A DNA stretch of 64,000 nt. Source: Halorubrum coriense DSM 10284. GTDB lineage: Archaea; Halobacteriota; Halobacteria; Halobacteriales; Haloferacaceae. Position numbers and translations under genes: made by a program. Below the pieces are notes generated by a model that did no database searches, had not been told where the DNA came from, and worked only from the letters and a program-made list of their open reading frames with translations. Where the stretch lies: the NCBI RefSeq assembly GCF_000337035.1, contig NZ_AOJL01000037.1:17345-81344 (forward strand), written 5' to 3'. Position 1 is the first letter of the stretch, and every line of letters begins with the position of its first letter. Positions 35,209 to 43,854 of this stretch are shown here, piece by piece.

Positions 35209-36201
35209 TTACTCGAAGTAGCGCGCCGCGCCCTCGTGGAGCTCGACGGACATCCCGTCCTGCGCGGAGTCGGCCGAGATGAAGTCGGTCTTGATGCTCA
35301 GCTCGCTGACGTTGTCGAATATCGCCGCGGTCACCGCCTCGACGATGTCGGCGTCGTACTCCGACCGAGTCGCGATCATCGCTTGGACCGAGACGGTGTC
35401 AATGTCCTCGTCGATACCGGCGTACGTCCCGGCGGGGATCGTGTCGTCGGCGAACCAAGAGGCGTCGTCGCGAGCGGCCTGCCGCTCCTCGTCCGAGAGG
35501 CTCAGGATGCCGACGTCGGTGCTGGTCGCGAGCTCCTCGACGGCCCCCACGGGCCACCCGCCGACGACGAACGCGGCGTCGACGTCGCCGTCGCGCAGCT
35601 GGTTCGCCGCCTGCGTGAAGTCGGTGTTCTGCTCATCGAAGTCGTCGGTCGTGAGCCCGGCCGCCGACTCGAGGATCTGGAGCGCGTTCACCTGCGTCCC
35701 GCTGCCGAGGTCGCCCGTGTTGACCCGCATCCCCTCCAAGTCGGACAGCGAGCCGACGTCGGACTCGGGGTTGGTCAGCACGTGGATCGTCTCCGGGTAC
35801 AGCGTCGCGACGCCGCGGAGGTTCTCGACGGGCGAGCCGTCGAAGGCGTCGAGCCCCTCGCCGTTGCGGGCGAAGTAGGCGATGTCGTTCTGGATCAGCG
35901 CGAAGTCGGCGTCGCCGCCGCCGAGGCTACCGACGTTCTCCACCGACGCTCCCGTCGAGGAGACCTCGACCGGATACTCGGTGTTGTCCTCGATGATCCC
36001 CTCGAACTCGCCGGACAGCGGGAAGTACGTCCCGCCCGTCCCGCCGGCGTGCCAGCGGATGACCTCGGTGTCGCCGCCGCCGCCGTCTCCGTCTCCGTCT
36101 CCGTTTCCGGAACAGCCGGCGACGCCGACGATACCCGCGGCGGCCGCTCCCCCGAGGAATGTTCGCCGATCGATCCGTTTGTTGCTTCGTTCATGTGACA
36201 T
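35209..36201 (-). CDS. TAXI family TRAP solute-binding lipoprotein
   Basis: 330 residues. Tat signal DRRTFLGGAA (Arg12-Arg13) with lipobox VAGC (Cys30) and a Gly/Asp-rich linker: exported folded and lipid-anchored. The mature part starts IRWHAGGTGGTYFPLSGEF and has VNTGDLGSGTQVNALQILE, both TAXI hallmarks of the ligand site. It captures the substrate for the fused permease. First gene of the operon. A TATA-like ggttatcaac (plus-strand complement of 36222-36232) lies 21-31 nt upstream. Confidence 0.9.
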   Translation of the reverse strand: MSHERSNKRIDRRTFLGGAAAAGIVGVAGCSGNGDGDGDGGGGDTEVIRWHAGGTGGTYFPLSGEFEGIIEDNTEYPVEVSSTGASVENVGSLGGGDADFALIQNDIAYFARNGEGLDAFDGSPVENLRGVATLYPETIHVLTNPESDVGSLSDLEGMRVNTGDLGSGTQVNALQILESAAGLTTDDFDEQNTDFTQAANQLRDGDVDAAFVVGGWPVGAVEELATSTDVGILSLSDEERQAARDDASWFADDTIPAGTYAGIDEDIDTVSVQAMIATRSEYDADIVEAVTAAIFDNVSELSIKTDFISADSAQDGMSVELHEGAARYFE

Positions 36202-36333
36202 ACCGTGTCAATACTCTTTGGGAGTTGATAACCGTTTCCTCCTACCGTCGGCCGAACCGACCGACCCGACACCCGCCGCGCCCGGGCGATTCGGTCGACC
36301 CCGGCGGGGCGGCGACGGGGTCGAATGAAAAGG

Positions 36334-36342
36334 CCTTTTACC
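36334..36342 (+). promoter_or_regulatory. TATA-like element of tRNA-Lys
   Basis: ccttttacc, 24-32 nt before the tRNA 5' end, at the standard archaeal promoter distance. Confidence 0.4.
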
Positions 36343-36365
36343 GTGACACGGATAGCGAATAGCGA

Positions 36366-36439
36366 GGGCCGGTAGCTCAGTTAGGGAGAGCGACGGACTC
36401 TTAATCCGTCGGTCGCGTGTTCAAATCGCGCCCGGCCCG
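36366..36439 (+). tRNA. tRNA-Lys (anticodon CTT)
   Basis: Cloverleaf is complete. Acceptor arm GGGCCGG (36366-36372) pairs with CCGGCCC (36432-36438), discriminator G at 36439. The D arm contains TAGCTCAGTTAGGGAGAGC. Anticodon stem ACGGA/TCCGT encloses loop CTCTTAA, with anticodon CTT at 36400-36402. The T loop is TTCAAAT. CCA is not encoded and there is no intron. Confidence 0.95.
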
Positions 36440-36535
36440 CTCCTTTGTCGCCGCGGCCGTTCGCTCTGAGCGGTATCTCCGACGATGTCCGAGGCGTCGC
36501 CGAACTCTCGTGGGATCGTGTAGCGGCCGCGACCG

Positions 36536-37450
36536 TCAGCCGCGCAGCCGCAGCACCGACTTCTCCTTCCCGTGCGACTCGATCATCACGTCGGATTCGG
36601 CCCGGAGCCAGTCGGGGACGCCCGCGACGTGGCGCGCGTGTTTCTGCGGCGCCGCCTCCGGGTCACTGTGGAGCCGCGCCGGCTCCGAGTAGTGCGTGAT
36701 CGGCCTGACCTCGCCCCACGTCTCGCGGGCCGCCTCGAACCCCTCGCGGTGCGTGCGGCCGCGGTCGGTGAACGCGTGGTGGTGGTAGTCGAACGTCACC
36801 GGCACGCCGGCGTCGGCCGCCACCGCGTCGACGAGTTCGGTGACGCCGAACAGCGACCCCTTGTCGTCGTTCTCGACGACGAGCCGCTCCCGGGCGCGCG
36901 GCGCGAGGTCGGTCACGACGTCGCGGAACCGGTCGGCCGTGGCCGCCTTGTCGCCGTAGTGTGCGCCGATGTGGACGTTGATCGCGTGTCGCGGCGACCG
37001 CGGCAGCTCCATCAGGTCGAGCCAGCGGCCGTGGTGTTCGACCGACTCGACCGACCGCGCGACCGTGTCGCTCGACTCGCTCGCCAGCTTACACCAGTGG
37101 CTCGGGTGGAAGGTGAGCCGCATCTCGTTCGACCGAACGATCTCCCCGCAGTCGGTCGCGAGCGACCGGACTCGCTCGTAGTTCGGGAGTTCGTCGAGTT
37201 CGAACTGCGAGTTCCACGGGACGAGCGTGGAGCTACACCGGTAAAACCGGATGTCGCGGTTGCGGTTCCACCGCAAGATCGCGCGCAGGTCCTCGAAGTT
37301 CCGCTCGGCGAGTTCGGCGACGCGCTCGATCCCCTCGGTCTCCCACGTCCGCTTGCGGATGTCCCGGTTACAGCGCCGCGGCGGATCCCGCTCGCGGAGC
37401 GTCCGGTTCATCGCGGCGTATCCGAGCATGATCGGTCCTTCGCGCGCCAC
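36536..37450 (-). CDS. uvsE: UV damage endonuclease (UvdE/UvsE family)
   Basis: 304 residues; Met8 (37429, MLGYAAMNRTL) is an alternative start that fits the family's N-terminus better. TIM-barrel AP-endonuclease-like fold. Visible conserved stretches: RFYRCSSTLVPW, RLTFHPSHWCKL, NVHIGAHYGDKAA, LVVENDDKG and VTFDYHHHAF, which supply the His/Glu/Asp ligands of the metal cluster. It nicks DNA 5' to pyrimidine dimers and 6-4 products, starting an alternative excision repair useful in strong sunlight. Monocistronic, downstream of tRNA-Lys on the opposite strand. Confidence 0.88.
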   Translation of the reverse strand: MAREGPIMLGYAAMNRTLRERDPPRRCNRDIRKRTWETEGIERVAELAERNFEDLRAILRWNRNRDIRFYRCSSTLVPWNSQFELDELPNYERVRSLATDCGEIVRSNEMRLTFHPSHWCKLASESSDTVARSVESVEHHGRWLDLMELPRSPRHAINVHIGAHYGDKAATADRFRDVVTDLAPRARERLVVENDDKGSLFGVTELVDAVAADAGVPVTFDYHHHAFTDRGRTHREGFEAARETWGEVRPITHYSEPARLHSDPEAAPQKHARHVAGVPDWLRAESDVMIESHGKEKSVLRLRG

Positions 37451-37581
37451 GGTCTAGACGGGATCGGTCGCGGCGGTGCGTCGCCGACCTCCCGGCGGCT
37501 CCCCGCGGCACCCCGCGTAACCGTCTTGTGTCACAGCGCCGTATCGATCGTCGATCCCGGCGCGCGGACGCCGGGGCGACC

Positions 37582-37899
37582 ATGGGACAGGAAACGCTGA
37601 ACGGCGTCGACATCTCCGAGCTCCGGGCGACGTACGACCGGAAAGTCCGCGAGGAACTGCCGGCCCGCGCGACCGACGACTGGCCGATACGGGCAGATCA
37701 CTGCTTCGCCCGCGTCGTGCTCGACAACGTGTTCGGCGGCCCGTGGGACGAACACGTCTCGGGTCGGCCGGCGTACGAGCGGCTCTCCGTCGCCGAACTG
37801 GAGGCGGCCGTCGAGATCGCGGACGTGATGCTCGCCGAGGGGCGGCCGGCGGTCGAGAGGTACGACGAGAACTCGCTCCGCTGGCGCGGCGAGCGCTGA
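37582..37899 (+). CDS. hypothetical protein, 105 aa
   Basis: From ATG 37582: MGQETLNGVDISELRATYD, then DHCFARVVLDNVFGGPWDEHV and the acidic helix VAELEAAVEIADVMLAEG. The composition and compact pattern look like a genuine conserved haloarchaeal protein, and the FARVVLDNVFGGPWDEHV stretch suggests a small helical domain, but I recognise no named family. The longer open frame to 37528 has an Arg-rich, non-coding look. Confidence 0.6.
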   Translation: MGQETLNGVDISELRATYDRKVREELPARATDDWPIRADHCFARVVLDNVFGGPWDEHVSGRPAYERLSVAELEAAVEIADVMLAEGRPAVERYDENSLRWRGER

Positions 37900-37992
37900 C
37901 CGCAACGCGCCGCGGCCCGCGGCTCGGATCGCGGTCGGTGGTCCCTCACCGCCGGCTCAACGCTTTTCTCGGAGCGGTGCCGACGACCGTCC

Positions 37993-38211
37993 GTGAAACG
38001 AAACGTCGGCCGTATCGACGCGATCGCGCGGATCGTCGGGGGCGTCGCCGTCGGGATCCTCGCGCTTCTCGCCGCGACGACGGACGTCAGCGTGCCCGTC
38101 GTCTCGGCCGTCGGACTCGCGGTCGGCTGCGTCGTGCTCGTCGTCGAGGGCGCGACGCGCCGGTGCCTGCTGTACCGCGTGCTCGGGATCGACCGCTGTC
38201 CGGTGGACTGA
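37993..38211 (+). CDS. DUF2892-type small membrane protein
   Basis: 72 residues from a GTG start: MKRNVGRIDAIARIVGGVAVG, two hydrophobic segments, then the tail CLLYRVLGIDRCP. The N-terminal NVGxxDxxxR pattern and the Cys-containing end are the DUF2892 (YgaP-type transmembrane) signature. The function of the family is not known; it is often fused to or near rhodanese and sulfur-related genes, none of which are seen here. Confidence 0.75.
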   Translation: MKRNVGRIDAIARIVGGVAVGILALLAATTDVSVPVVSAVGLAVGCVVLVVEGATRRCLLYRVLGIDRCPVD

Positions 38212-38237
38212 CCGCCGAGGAATCGCCTGCCGGACCG

Positions 38238-39170
38238 TCACCCGCCGTCCTCCGCCGCGTCGGGGTCCGTCGCCGCCAAGGGCGGCTCGACATCGAGCAG
38301 GTCGGCGCTCACCTCCCACAGTCGGCGGGCGGCGGTCTCGTCCCGGGCCGCGCGCGACGCCGTCGTCGGCTCCCGGTCAGCGAAGTACCGCCCCGAGACG
38401 GTCGCCGTCTCCGGTTTCAGCGCCGGCACGAGGAGCTCGGCGGCCCCCTCGGCGACGCTCGTCACGAACGGGAGGCCGTCGAGCGCCCCCAGCGCGCTCG
38501 AGACCGGCCCCGGCAGGAACCGGCTGAAGCCGCTGCCCGGGATCGCTCCCGGGTGGACGCTGTTCGAGGTGACGTCGCGGTCGGCGGCGTCGAGTCGAGC
38601 GGCCAGTTCGTTCGCGAACAGCACGTTCGCGAGCTTCGAGTGGCCGTACGCCCACGTCGCCGAGTACCCGTCGACCGTCCGTACCCGCGTGAGGTCGAGT
38701 TCCGAGCCCCGGTGCGCGGCCGACGCCGTGGTGACGACCCGCGCGCCCGGCCGGAGGTGATCGAGCAGCTCCGCCGTCAGCAGGTACGGCGACAGGTGGT
38801 TGACGTGGAACGTGTACTCGACGCCGAGGTCGGTCACCTCCCCGTTGCGAAAGAACCCGCCGGCGTTGTTGATCAGGACGTCGAGGCCGTCCGTCTCCCT
38901 CCGGACGGTCACGGCCAGTTCGCGGACGGAGTCTGGGTCGGCGAAGTCGGCGCGGACGAACCGCCCGTCGACGCCGGCGGCGGAGAGCTCCTCGACGACG
39001 GCCGCCCCCGCTTCCCGGTCCCGGCCGTGGACGATCACGTCGGCACCGAGCCGCCCCAGCGCGAGCGCCGCGGCCCGACCGATCCCGCTCGTCGAGCCGG
39101 TCACCAGCGCCTGTCGGCCGCGACAGTCGACGTCCGCGACGCCCGCGATACGCTCCGGATCGTCGGTCAT
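38238..39170 (-). CDS. short-chain dehydrogenase (retinol dehydrogenase-like SDR)
   Basis: 310 residues from ATG 39170 (the open frame continues to 39281 without coding character). Cofactor motif TGSTSGIGRAAA, structural NNAG, catalytic Ser in TTASAAHRG and YGHSK (Tyr/Lys) are all present. The NHLSPYLLTAELLDHL stretch matches the RDH/WWOX-like subgroup that uses NADP(H) with lipid or retinoid-like carbonyls. Substrate unknown; haloarchaea use retinal in rhodopsins, but linkage is speculative. Confidence 0.85.
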   Translation of the reverse strand: MTDDPERIAGVADVDCRGRQALVTGSTSGIGRAAALALGRLGADVIVHGRDREAGAAVVEELSAAGVDGRFVRADFADPDSVRELAVTVRRETDGLDVLINNAGGFFRNGEVTDLGVEYTFHVNHLSPYLLTAELLDHLRPGARVVTTASAAHRGSELDLTRVRTVDGYSATWAYGHSKLANVLFANELAARLDAADRDVTSNSVHPGAIPGSGFSRFLPGPVSSALGALDGLPFVTSVAEGAAELLVPALKPETATVSGRYFADREPTTASRAARDETAARRLWEVSADLLDVEPPLAATDPDAAEDGG

Positions 39171-39308
39171 ACCGATCGTTGGACGCGGACGCACTTGAGC
39201 GCGGTCACCGGCGTCGGTCCCGGTCCGGGCGGCGACCGGGCTCTCTCGGTCGCCGTCCCCACGACGTCGCCGGTGGATCATTTACCCGTGGAGACCGTTG
39301 GATGCGAT

Positions 39309-39491
39309 ATGGCGACGTTTGACGCGGACACGGCGATGGTCTGCGCCGGGGTGCTGCTCAGCGCCCTCGCGTTCGCGGAGGTCTACTCGACTTGGAAGCG
39401 GACCCGAGGAACCGAACGAGACGAGCGCGACTCCGAGACGACGGACGGGAGCGCGACGCCGGATCGGGACTCGCCGGCGTCGGACGCCTGA
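39309..39491 (+). CDS. small membrane-anchored protein, 60 aa
   Basis: MATFDADTAMVCAGVLLSAL begins one transmembrane segment (about residues 8-24), followed by a Trp-Lys boundary and a very acidic Ser/Thr/Asp tail (DSETTDGSATPDRDSPASDA). The acidic tail is typical of haloarchaeal coding sequence. No family recognised. Confidence 0.5.
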   Translation: MATFDADTAMVCAGVLLSALAFAEVYSTWKRTRGTERDERDSETTDGSATPDRDSPASDA

Positions 39492-39537
39492 CCCCGGCGG
39501 TGAAAACCTCTTTACGGCTATAGAACCAACTTAATAT

Positions 39538-39774
39538 ATGCCCGAATCAGACGAGGTCACGGCCGACGTCGTGGACGATATCGACGCCGAGGGACTAGGT
39601 ACCGCGGTGATCGCGTCGATCGCTTCCGTCGCGCTCGCCCTGTACTTCTACTACGTTCGTGGGGACAAACAGCGCGGGCAGTTCGTCGGACTGTGGCCGA
39701 CGACGATCCTCGCCGTCGCGTCCTACTTTAAACTCGAAGAGATCCGTCAGAAACTGGACGAACTGGACGCGTAA
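39538..39774 (+). CDS. small membrane protein, 78 aa
   Basis: Acidic N-terminus (MPESDEVTADVVDDIDAEG), two hydrophobic segments (TAVIASIASVALALYFYYV and FVGLWPTTILAVASYF) and a helical tail LEEIRQKLDELDA. A TATA-like tttacggctatag (39512-39524) precedes the ATG at leaderless distance. No characterised family recognised, but composition and promoter support a real gene. Confidence 0.65.
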   Translation: MPESDEVTADVVDDIDAEGLGTAVIASIASVALALYFYYVRGDKQRGQFVGLWPTTILAVASYFKLEEIRQKLDELDA

Positions 39775-39941
39775 CCCGACACCGCCGTCTTTTCTCCGAC
39801 CGCCCCACCGACGAACGACGCGCGAACGACGCCGATCGAACGCCTCCAACGGCGGCGCTGGCGGAGTGACCTCCGGGACCGTCGCGCGGTCCGCACCGCC
39901 GTCGGCGCAACCCCTATATCGAGGCTGGCCCATCGATCTAC

Positions 39942-40289
39942 ATGGAGCTTCAGACCGCCGAGACGGCGGTAGAGCCGGGCGAACTCCGAGATCGACTGCC
40001 GCCGGCACCGGGCGAGTGGACGCGTACCGCCGACGCCACGGGCACTGTCGAGTACCGGCTGCCGAGCGACGAGAGCCCCTGTACCGCGGCGAAGCTGACC
40101 GTCCGCCCGGAACTGTTCACGGACCACGCGGTGCGGCTAGATAGGACCGTCGACTGCCGTGGCGTCGGCACGGACCGGTTCGACGCCGTCGAGGACGTCG
40201 TCGCGGTCGTCGAGCGCGAACTGGCGCACGTGCTCGGCGGGCTCGACGACGTCTCGGAGAGGGAGACGCCCGCTCGGGGGGACTCGTAA
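39942..40289 (+). CDS. hypothetical protein, 115 aa
   Basis: MELQTAETAVEPGELRDRLP begins a soluble acidic protein with a mixed beta/helix pattern: TGTVEYRLPSDES, CTAAKLTVRPELF, then the helix VEDVVAVVERELAHVLGGLDD. No motif or family recognised. It is convergent with the gene at 40387. ATG preceded by AT-rich cccctatatcgagg (39911-39924), a plausible TATA element at leaderless distance. Confidence 0.6.
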   Translation: MELQTAETAVEPGELRDRLPPAPGEWTRTADATGTVEYRLPSDESPCTAAKLTVRPELFTDHAVRLDRTVDCRGVGTDRFDAVEDVVAVVERELAHVLGGLDDVSERETPARGDS

Positions 40290-40386
40290 CCGCCGCACTG
40301 GTGACGACGGGCGCTATCGCTTCGCCGGTCCGATCCGCCGCTGTCCGACCCGACAGGAGCGTCCTGTATCCACGGATCGAACCGGA

Positions 40387-40821
40387 TCAGCGGTCGTTCG
40401 GGGCGTCGAGGACGCCGCGGATCGCGGTCACCGCCTCCCTGAACGCGCCGACGTCCATCGAGTCGGTGGTGAAGAGCACGCCGCCGTCGCCCGCGAGCAC
40501 TCGCACGACGAAGCCGTCCTCGTGGAACCGCACGGTGAAGTCGTACTGGCCGATACCCGGTCCGTCGTCGCTGCGCGCGATGTCCGTCCGGACCGATCGC
40601 TCCGCGAACCCGACCCGTTCGAGCGCGACCAACTGCGCCTTTCGCGTCCGCGCGTCCCCCGCCGACGGGTAGAGGTCGGAGCGGACGTAGAGGAGGTCGA
40701 ACGCCGACGGCGTGAAGTAGACCACGCTGCGGAGCTCGTCGCCGAGACCGGTGCGGGTGGCGCTGAGGACGCTCTCGGCCCGTCCGCCGTCGATACCGGT
40801 CTCTGCGATGTCACTGCTCAT
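40387..40821 (-). CDS. haloarchaeal hypothetical protein, 144 aa
   Basis: From ATG 40821: MSSDIAETGIDGGRAESVLS. The product contains LRSVVYFTPSAFDLLYVRSD and QYDFTVRFHEDGFVVRVLAG, then a helix FREAVTAIRGVLD, an alpha/beta pattern suggesting a small sensory or ligand-binding domain. No characterised family recognised. The ORF extends upstream to 41244 only as antisense of the SDR fragment. Confidence 0.6.
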   Translation of the reverse strand: MSSDIAETGIDGGRAESVLSATRTGLGDELRSVVYFTPSAFDLLYVRSDLYPSAGDARTRKAQLVALERVGFAERSVRTDIARSDDGPGIGQYDFTVRFHEDGFVVRVLAGDGGVLFTTDSMDVGAFREAVTAIRGVLDAPNDR

Positions 40822-40882
40822 ACCCCTCCAATACGGGCGCTGCGGTATTAGCCGCTCCGGCGGTCGGTCGCGGACGGCGACG

Positions 40883-41215
40883 ATGACCGACGAGGAGTAC
40901 GCGGCGATGCGGGAGACGAACGTCGACGGCGCGTTCTTCCTCACGCGCGCGGCGCTCCCGCACCTCACGGAGAGCGAGGGGAGCCTCGTCGCCGTCGGCG
41001 GCTTCGCCGGGGAGTACCCGCGGTCGTTCAACCCCGTGTACGCCGCGACGAAGTGGTGGGTCCGCGGGTTCGCGCACAGCGTCGCGGCGCAGGTCGGCGA
41101 CGACGGCGTGGCCGTCTCCGTGATCAACCCCTCGGAGGTCCGCACGGAGTTCGGCAGCGAGGACGGGGAGCCGTCGAGCGCCGGGCCGCGACTTTCGAAC
41201 CGCAACCCCTTTTGA
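40883..41215 (+). pseudogene. short-chain dehydrogenase fragment
   Basis: 110 residues matching only the middle of an SDR: MTDEEYAAMRETNVDGAFFLTRAALPHL, catalytic YAATK (in FNPVYAATKWWVRGFAHSV), and VSVINPSEVRTEFG. The N-terminal half with the TGxxxGIG cofactor loop and NNAG is absent (upstream DNA is another gene's promoter), and the end diverges to a short unrelated tail stopping at 41215. Without the nucleotide-binding half it cannot be an active oxidoreductase. A deletion remnant is likely. Confidence 0.7.
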
Positions 41216-41236
41216 ATCACCGGACGGCGGACGGGT

Positions 41237-42526
41237 GTGAGCAACGCGACGGCCGGACCGAGATCGCAGTTCTGGGCGCTCTACCTCACCCGGTTCGCGG
41301 AGGGGTTCGGGTTCATCACGCTGCTGACGCTTCTGCCGACGTATATCAACGCGCTGGACCCGCAAGCGGTCACCGTGTTAGGCGTCACGGTCTCGGCCGG
41401 ATTCGTCATCGGGATGTACACCACCGGGTTCACGCTCGCGCAGACGGCCGCGGTGGTCCCGCTCGCGTGGGCCGGCGACCGGTTCGACAAGCGGCGCGTC
41501 CTCCTCGTCGTCCTCGCGGCCGGTGCGGGCGTGTACGCGCTGTTCCCGCTGGTCGACTCCTCGGCCACCTTCGTCGCCGTGCGCGCGCTTCAGGGGTTCG
41601 TCGTCACCGGCGCGGGGCTGATGACGCTCTCGCTCGTCGGCCAGATCGCAGAGGCGGGCACCCGGGCGGACAAGATCGGGAAGGCGAACGCCGCCTCCTT
41701 CGCCGCTTCGATACTCGGCTCGCTCGGCGCGGGCGCCATCTACGACGCCGTCGGCTTCGGCCCGGTCTTCGGGGTCATCACGGCGCTGATGGTGGCCGCG
41801 TGGCTCGTCACGTGGGGCGTGCTCGACGACGACCCGACGCGGGTCGAGGGGTTCCCGTTCACCGACCTCGCGGTCAACCGCAAGCTCCTGACGATATCGA
41901 CGTTCCGGGCGCAGTACGCCTTCGCGGTGACGATGGTCCGGACGTGGGTTCCCATCTACGCGGGGACCGCGGTCGGCGGCGGGGGGCTCGCGGTCGGCGC
42001 GACCGCGGTGGCGGTGACGGTCACCGCCGAGAAGGCGACCAACATGGTCGGGCAGCTGTTCACCGGCCGGCTCTCCGACGCGTACGGACGGTCGCTGTTC
42101 GTGTTCGGCGGCGGGGGCGCCTACGGGGTGATCGCGATGGCGATCCCGTTTTCGGCACCGGGGGGTGCCGCCCTCGGTAGCGGCGTCACGGTCCCGATAC
42201 TGGGCGCGCTCCCGCCGGCGTACCTCCCGCTCGTCGGGTTCTCCGGGCTCCTCGGCGTCGCCGACTCGTTCCGGGAGCCGGCCAGCATGGCGCTGTTCGC
42301 CGACGAGGGAACGGACGACGGCGGCGTCGCCTCCAGCTTCGGCATCCGAGAGCTGGTGTGGCGGCCGGGGTCGGTGGCCGGGCCCCTCATCGCCGGCTGG
42401 CTCATGGTCGAGGTGAGCATGGCGTCCGTCTTCTACGTCGGCGGCGCGTTCGCGGTCACCGGCGTCGTCGCGTTCCTCGCGATCCTCGCGCGGGACCACG
42501 GTCGCGCGGCGCTGACGGCGTGGTAG
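41237..42526 (+). CDS. major facilitator superfamily transporter
   Basis: 429 residues from a GTG start, about 12 transmembrane segments. The loop 2-3 signature is WAGDRFDKRRVL (MFS motif D-x-x-x-R-R). A second Asp/Arg loop, GRLSDAYGRSLFVFG, lies between helices 8 and 9, as expected for the duplicated half. The substrate cannot be assigned; the pattern is that of drug/metabolite exporters. The gene begins 21 nt after the SDR fragment and is convergent with the IMPDH-like gene. Confidence 0.85.
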   Translation: MSNATAGPRSQFWALYLTRFAEGFGFITLLTLLPTYINALDPQAVTVLGVTVSAGFVIGMYTTGFTLAQTAAVVPLAWAGDRFDKRRVLLVVLAAGAGVYALFPLVDSSATFVAVRALQGFVVTGAGLMTLSLVGQIAEAGTRADKIGKANAASFAASILGSLGAGAIYDAVGFGPVFGVITALMVAAWLVTWGVLDDDPTRVEGFPFTDLAVNRKLLTISTFRAQYAFAVTMVRTWVPIYAGTAVGGGGLAVGATAVAVTVTAEKATNMVGQLFTGRLSDAYGRSLFVFGGGGAYGVIAMAIPFSAPGGAALGSGVTVPILGALPPAYLPLVGFSGLLGVADSFREPASMALFADEGTDDGGVASSFGIRELVWRPGSVAGPLIAGWLMVEVSMASVFYVGGAFAVTGVVAFLAILARDHGRAALTAW

Positions 42527-42665
42527 CCGCCGTTCGACCCGAAGGCGTCGGTCGTGCGTCGGCCCGTCCGCTCGCCGTCGAAAACGGTCCGTGAGATAGC
42601 TGCGCAGTGACACGCCGGGTCCGGCGCGGTGTCCGCCGGCGGTGGAACCCGCCGCAGTCGCTCGC

Positions 42666-43775
42666 TCAGTCGTCGCTCTCGGCCGTCGAGCCGCCCGCGG
42701 AGTCGGCGACCCGCTTCGTCTCGCTGTCCACGCTGATCCCCTCCCAGTCGTCGTCGGTGTGGAACCCCTCGCGTTCCTTCGCGCCGGGCGCGACGCGGAC
42801 GAACTCGGCCCGCTCCCGGGCGCGCTCGATCGTGTGGCCGCCGCAGTACGAGAGCCCCGAGCGGATGCCCTGACAGAACTCCTCGGCGACGGTCGCCACC
42901 GGCCCCTTGTACGGCGTCAGCGCCTCGACGCCCTCGTCGGCGCCCACGTCCGCGCCCTTGTCGTCCCGCTCTTCGGCGGCGGCGGTCGTCGCCATCCCGC
43001 GCGACCGCTTGTACCGCGTGCCGTCGACCTCGACGACCGCGCCCGGGGCCTCCTCGGTCCCGGCGAAGAGGCTGCCGAGCATCACGGTGTCGGCCCCCGC
43101 CATCAGCGCCTTCGCGGCGTCGCCGGAGGTCCGGATCCCGCCGTCGGCGCAGACCGTGACGTCGAGGTCCTCGGCCGCCGTCGCGCAGTCGTCGACCGCG
43201 GTCAGCTGCGGGACGCCGGCCCCGGCGACCTTCCGCGTCGTACAGTGCGAGCCCGGTCCGATGCCGACCTTCACGCAGTCGGCCCCGGCCGCCGCGAGGT
43301 CCTCGACGCCCGCCGGCGTGGCGACGTTGCCGGCGACGAGGTCCGTCTGCGGGAACTCCGTCGCGATCTCCTCGACGGCCGCGATCGTCCGGTCGAGGTG
43401 ACCGTGCGCGACGTCGACGACGATCGCGTCCACGCCGGCGTCGACGAGCGCGGCGCTCCGAGCGAGGTGGTCCTCGTTGATGCCGACCGCGGCGGCGACC
43501 CGTTCGCCGGCCGCGGCCACCCGCTCGACCTGCGCCGACTGCTCGTCGACGGTGAGGAAGCGGTGGAGGACGCCGAGCCCGCCGGCGCGGGAGAGCTCGA
43601 CCGCTAGCTCGGCCTCCGTGACCGTGTCCATCGCCGCAGAGACCAGCGGCGTCTCCAGTTCGACGTTCGGCGTGAACCGCGTCGAGAGGTCCACGTCGCT
43701 CCGGCTGTCGACGGGCGACCGCTGCGGGACGAGCAGCACGTCTCCGTAGCTCAGCCCGGTTCGTAGATCGTTCAT
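42666..43775 (-). CDS. IMP dehydrogenase/GMP reductase family protein without CBS domains
   Basis: 369 residues. Catalytic loop [20 protein letters not shown] with Cys178, the nucleotide-binding [15 protein letters not shown] and the flap-side YKGPVATV are present. The CBS pair found in most IMP dehydrogenases (inserted after about residue 90) is missing, as in GMP reductases and in short haloarchaeal homologues. IMPDH oxidises IMP to XMP; GMP reductase turns GMP to IMP. The loop sequence VAGAGVPQ is closer to IMPDH, the architecture closer to GMP reductase, so I leave the reaction open. Cytoplasmic, monocistronic. Confidence 0.85.
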   Translation of the reverse strand: MNDLRTGLSYGDVLLVPQRSPVDSRSDVDLSTRFTPNVELETPLVSAAMDTVTEAELAVELSRAGGLGVLHRFLTVDEQSAQVERVAAAGERVAAAVGINEDHLARSAALVDAGVDAIVVDVAHGHLDRTIAAVEEIATEFPQTDLVAGNVATPAGVEDLAAAGADCVKVGIGPGSHCTTRKVAGAGVPQLTAVDDCATAAEDLDVTVCADGGIRTSGDAAKALMAGADTVMLGSLFAGTEEAPGAVVEVDGTRYKRSRGMATTAAAEERDDKGADVGADEGVEALTPYKGPVATVAEEFCQGIRSGLSYCGGHTIERARERAEFVRVAPGAKEREGFHTDDDWEGISVDSETKRVADSAGGSTAESDD

Positions 43776-43854
43776 ACCCCTAGCGAGGAGAGGGACGGAC
43801 CCTGAAAAACCTCTCGATAACCGGCGTCGGTCGCGCTCGCGCCGTCGCGGCCGG

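Noticed and set aside
33214..36198. 994-codon plus-strand ORF
   Set aside because: It is the antisense shadow of the TRAP operon in high-GC DNA; its product is Arg/Asp/Val-rich with no domain, while the minus strand has three well-recognised families.
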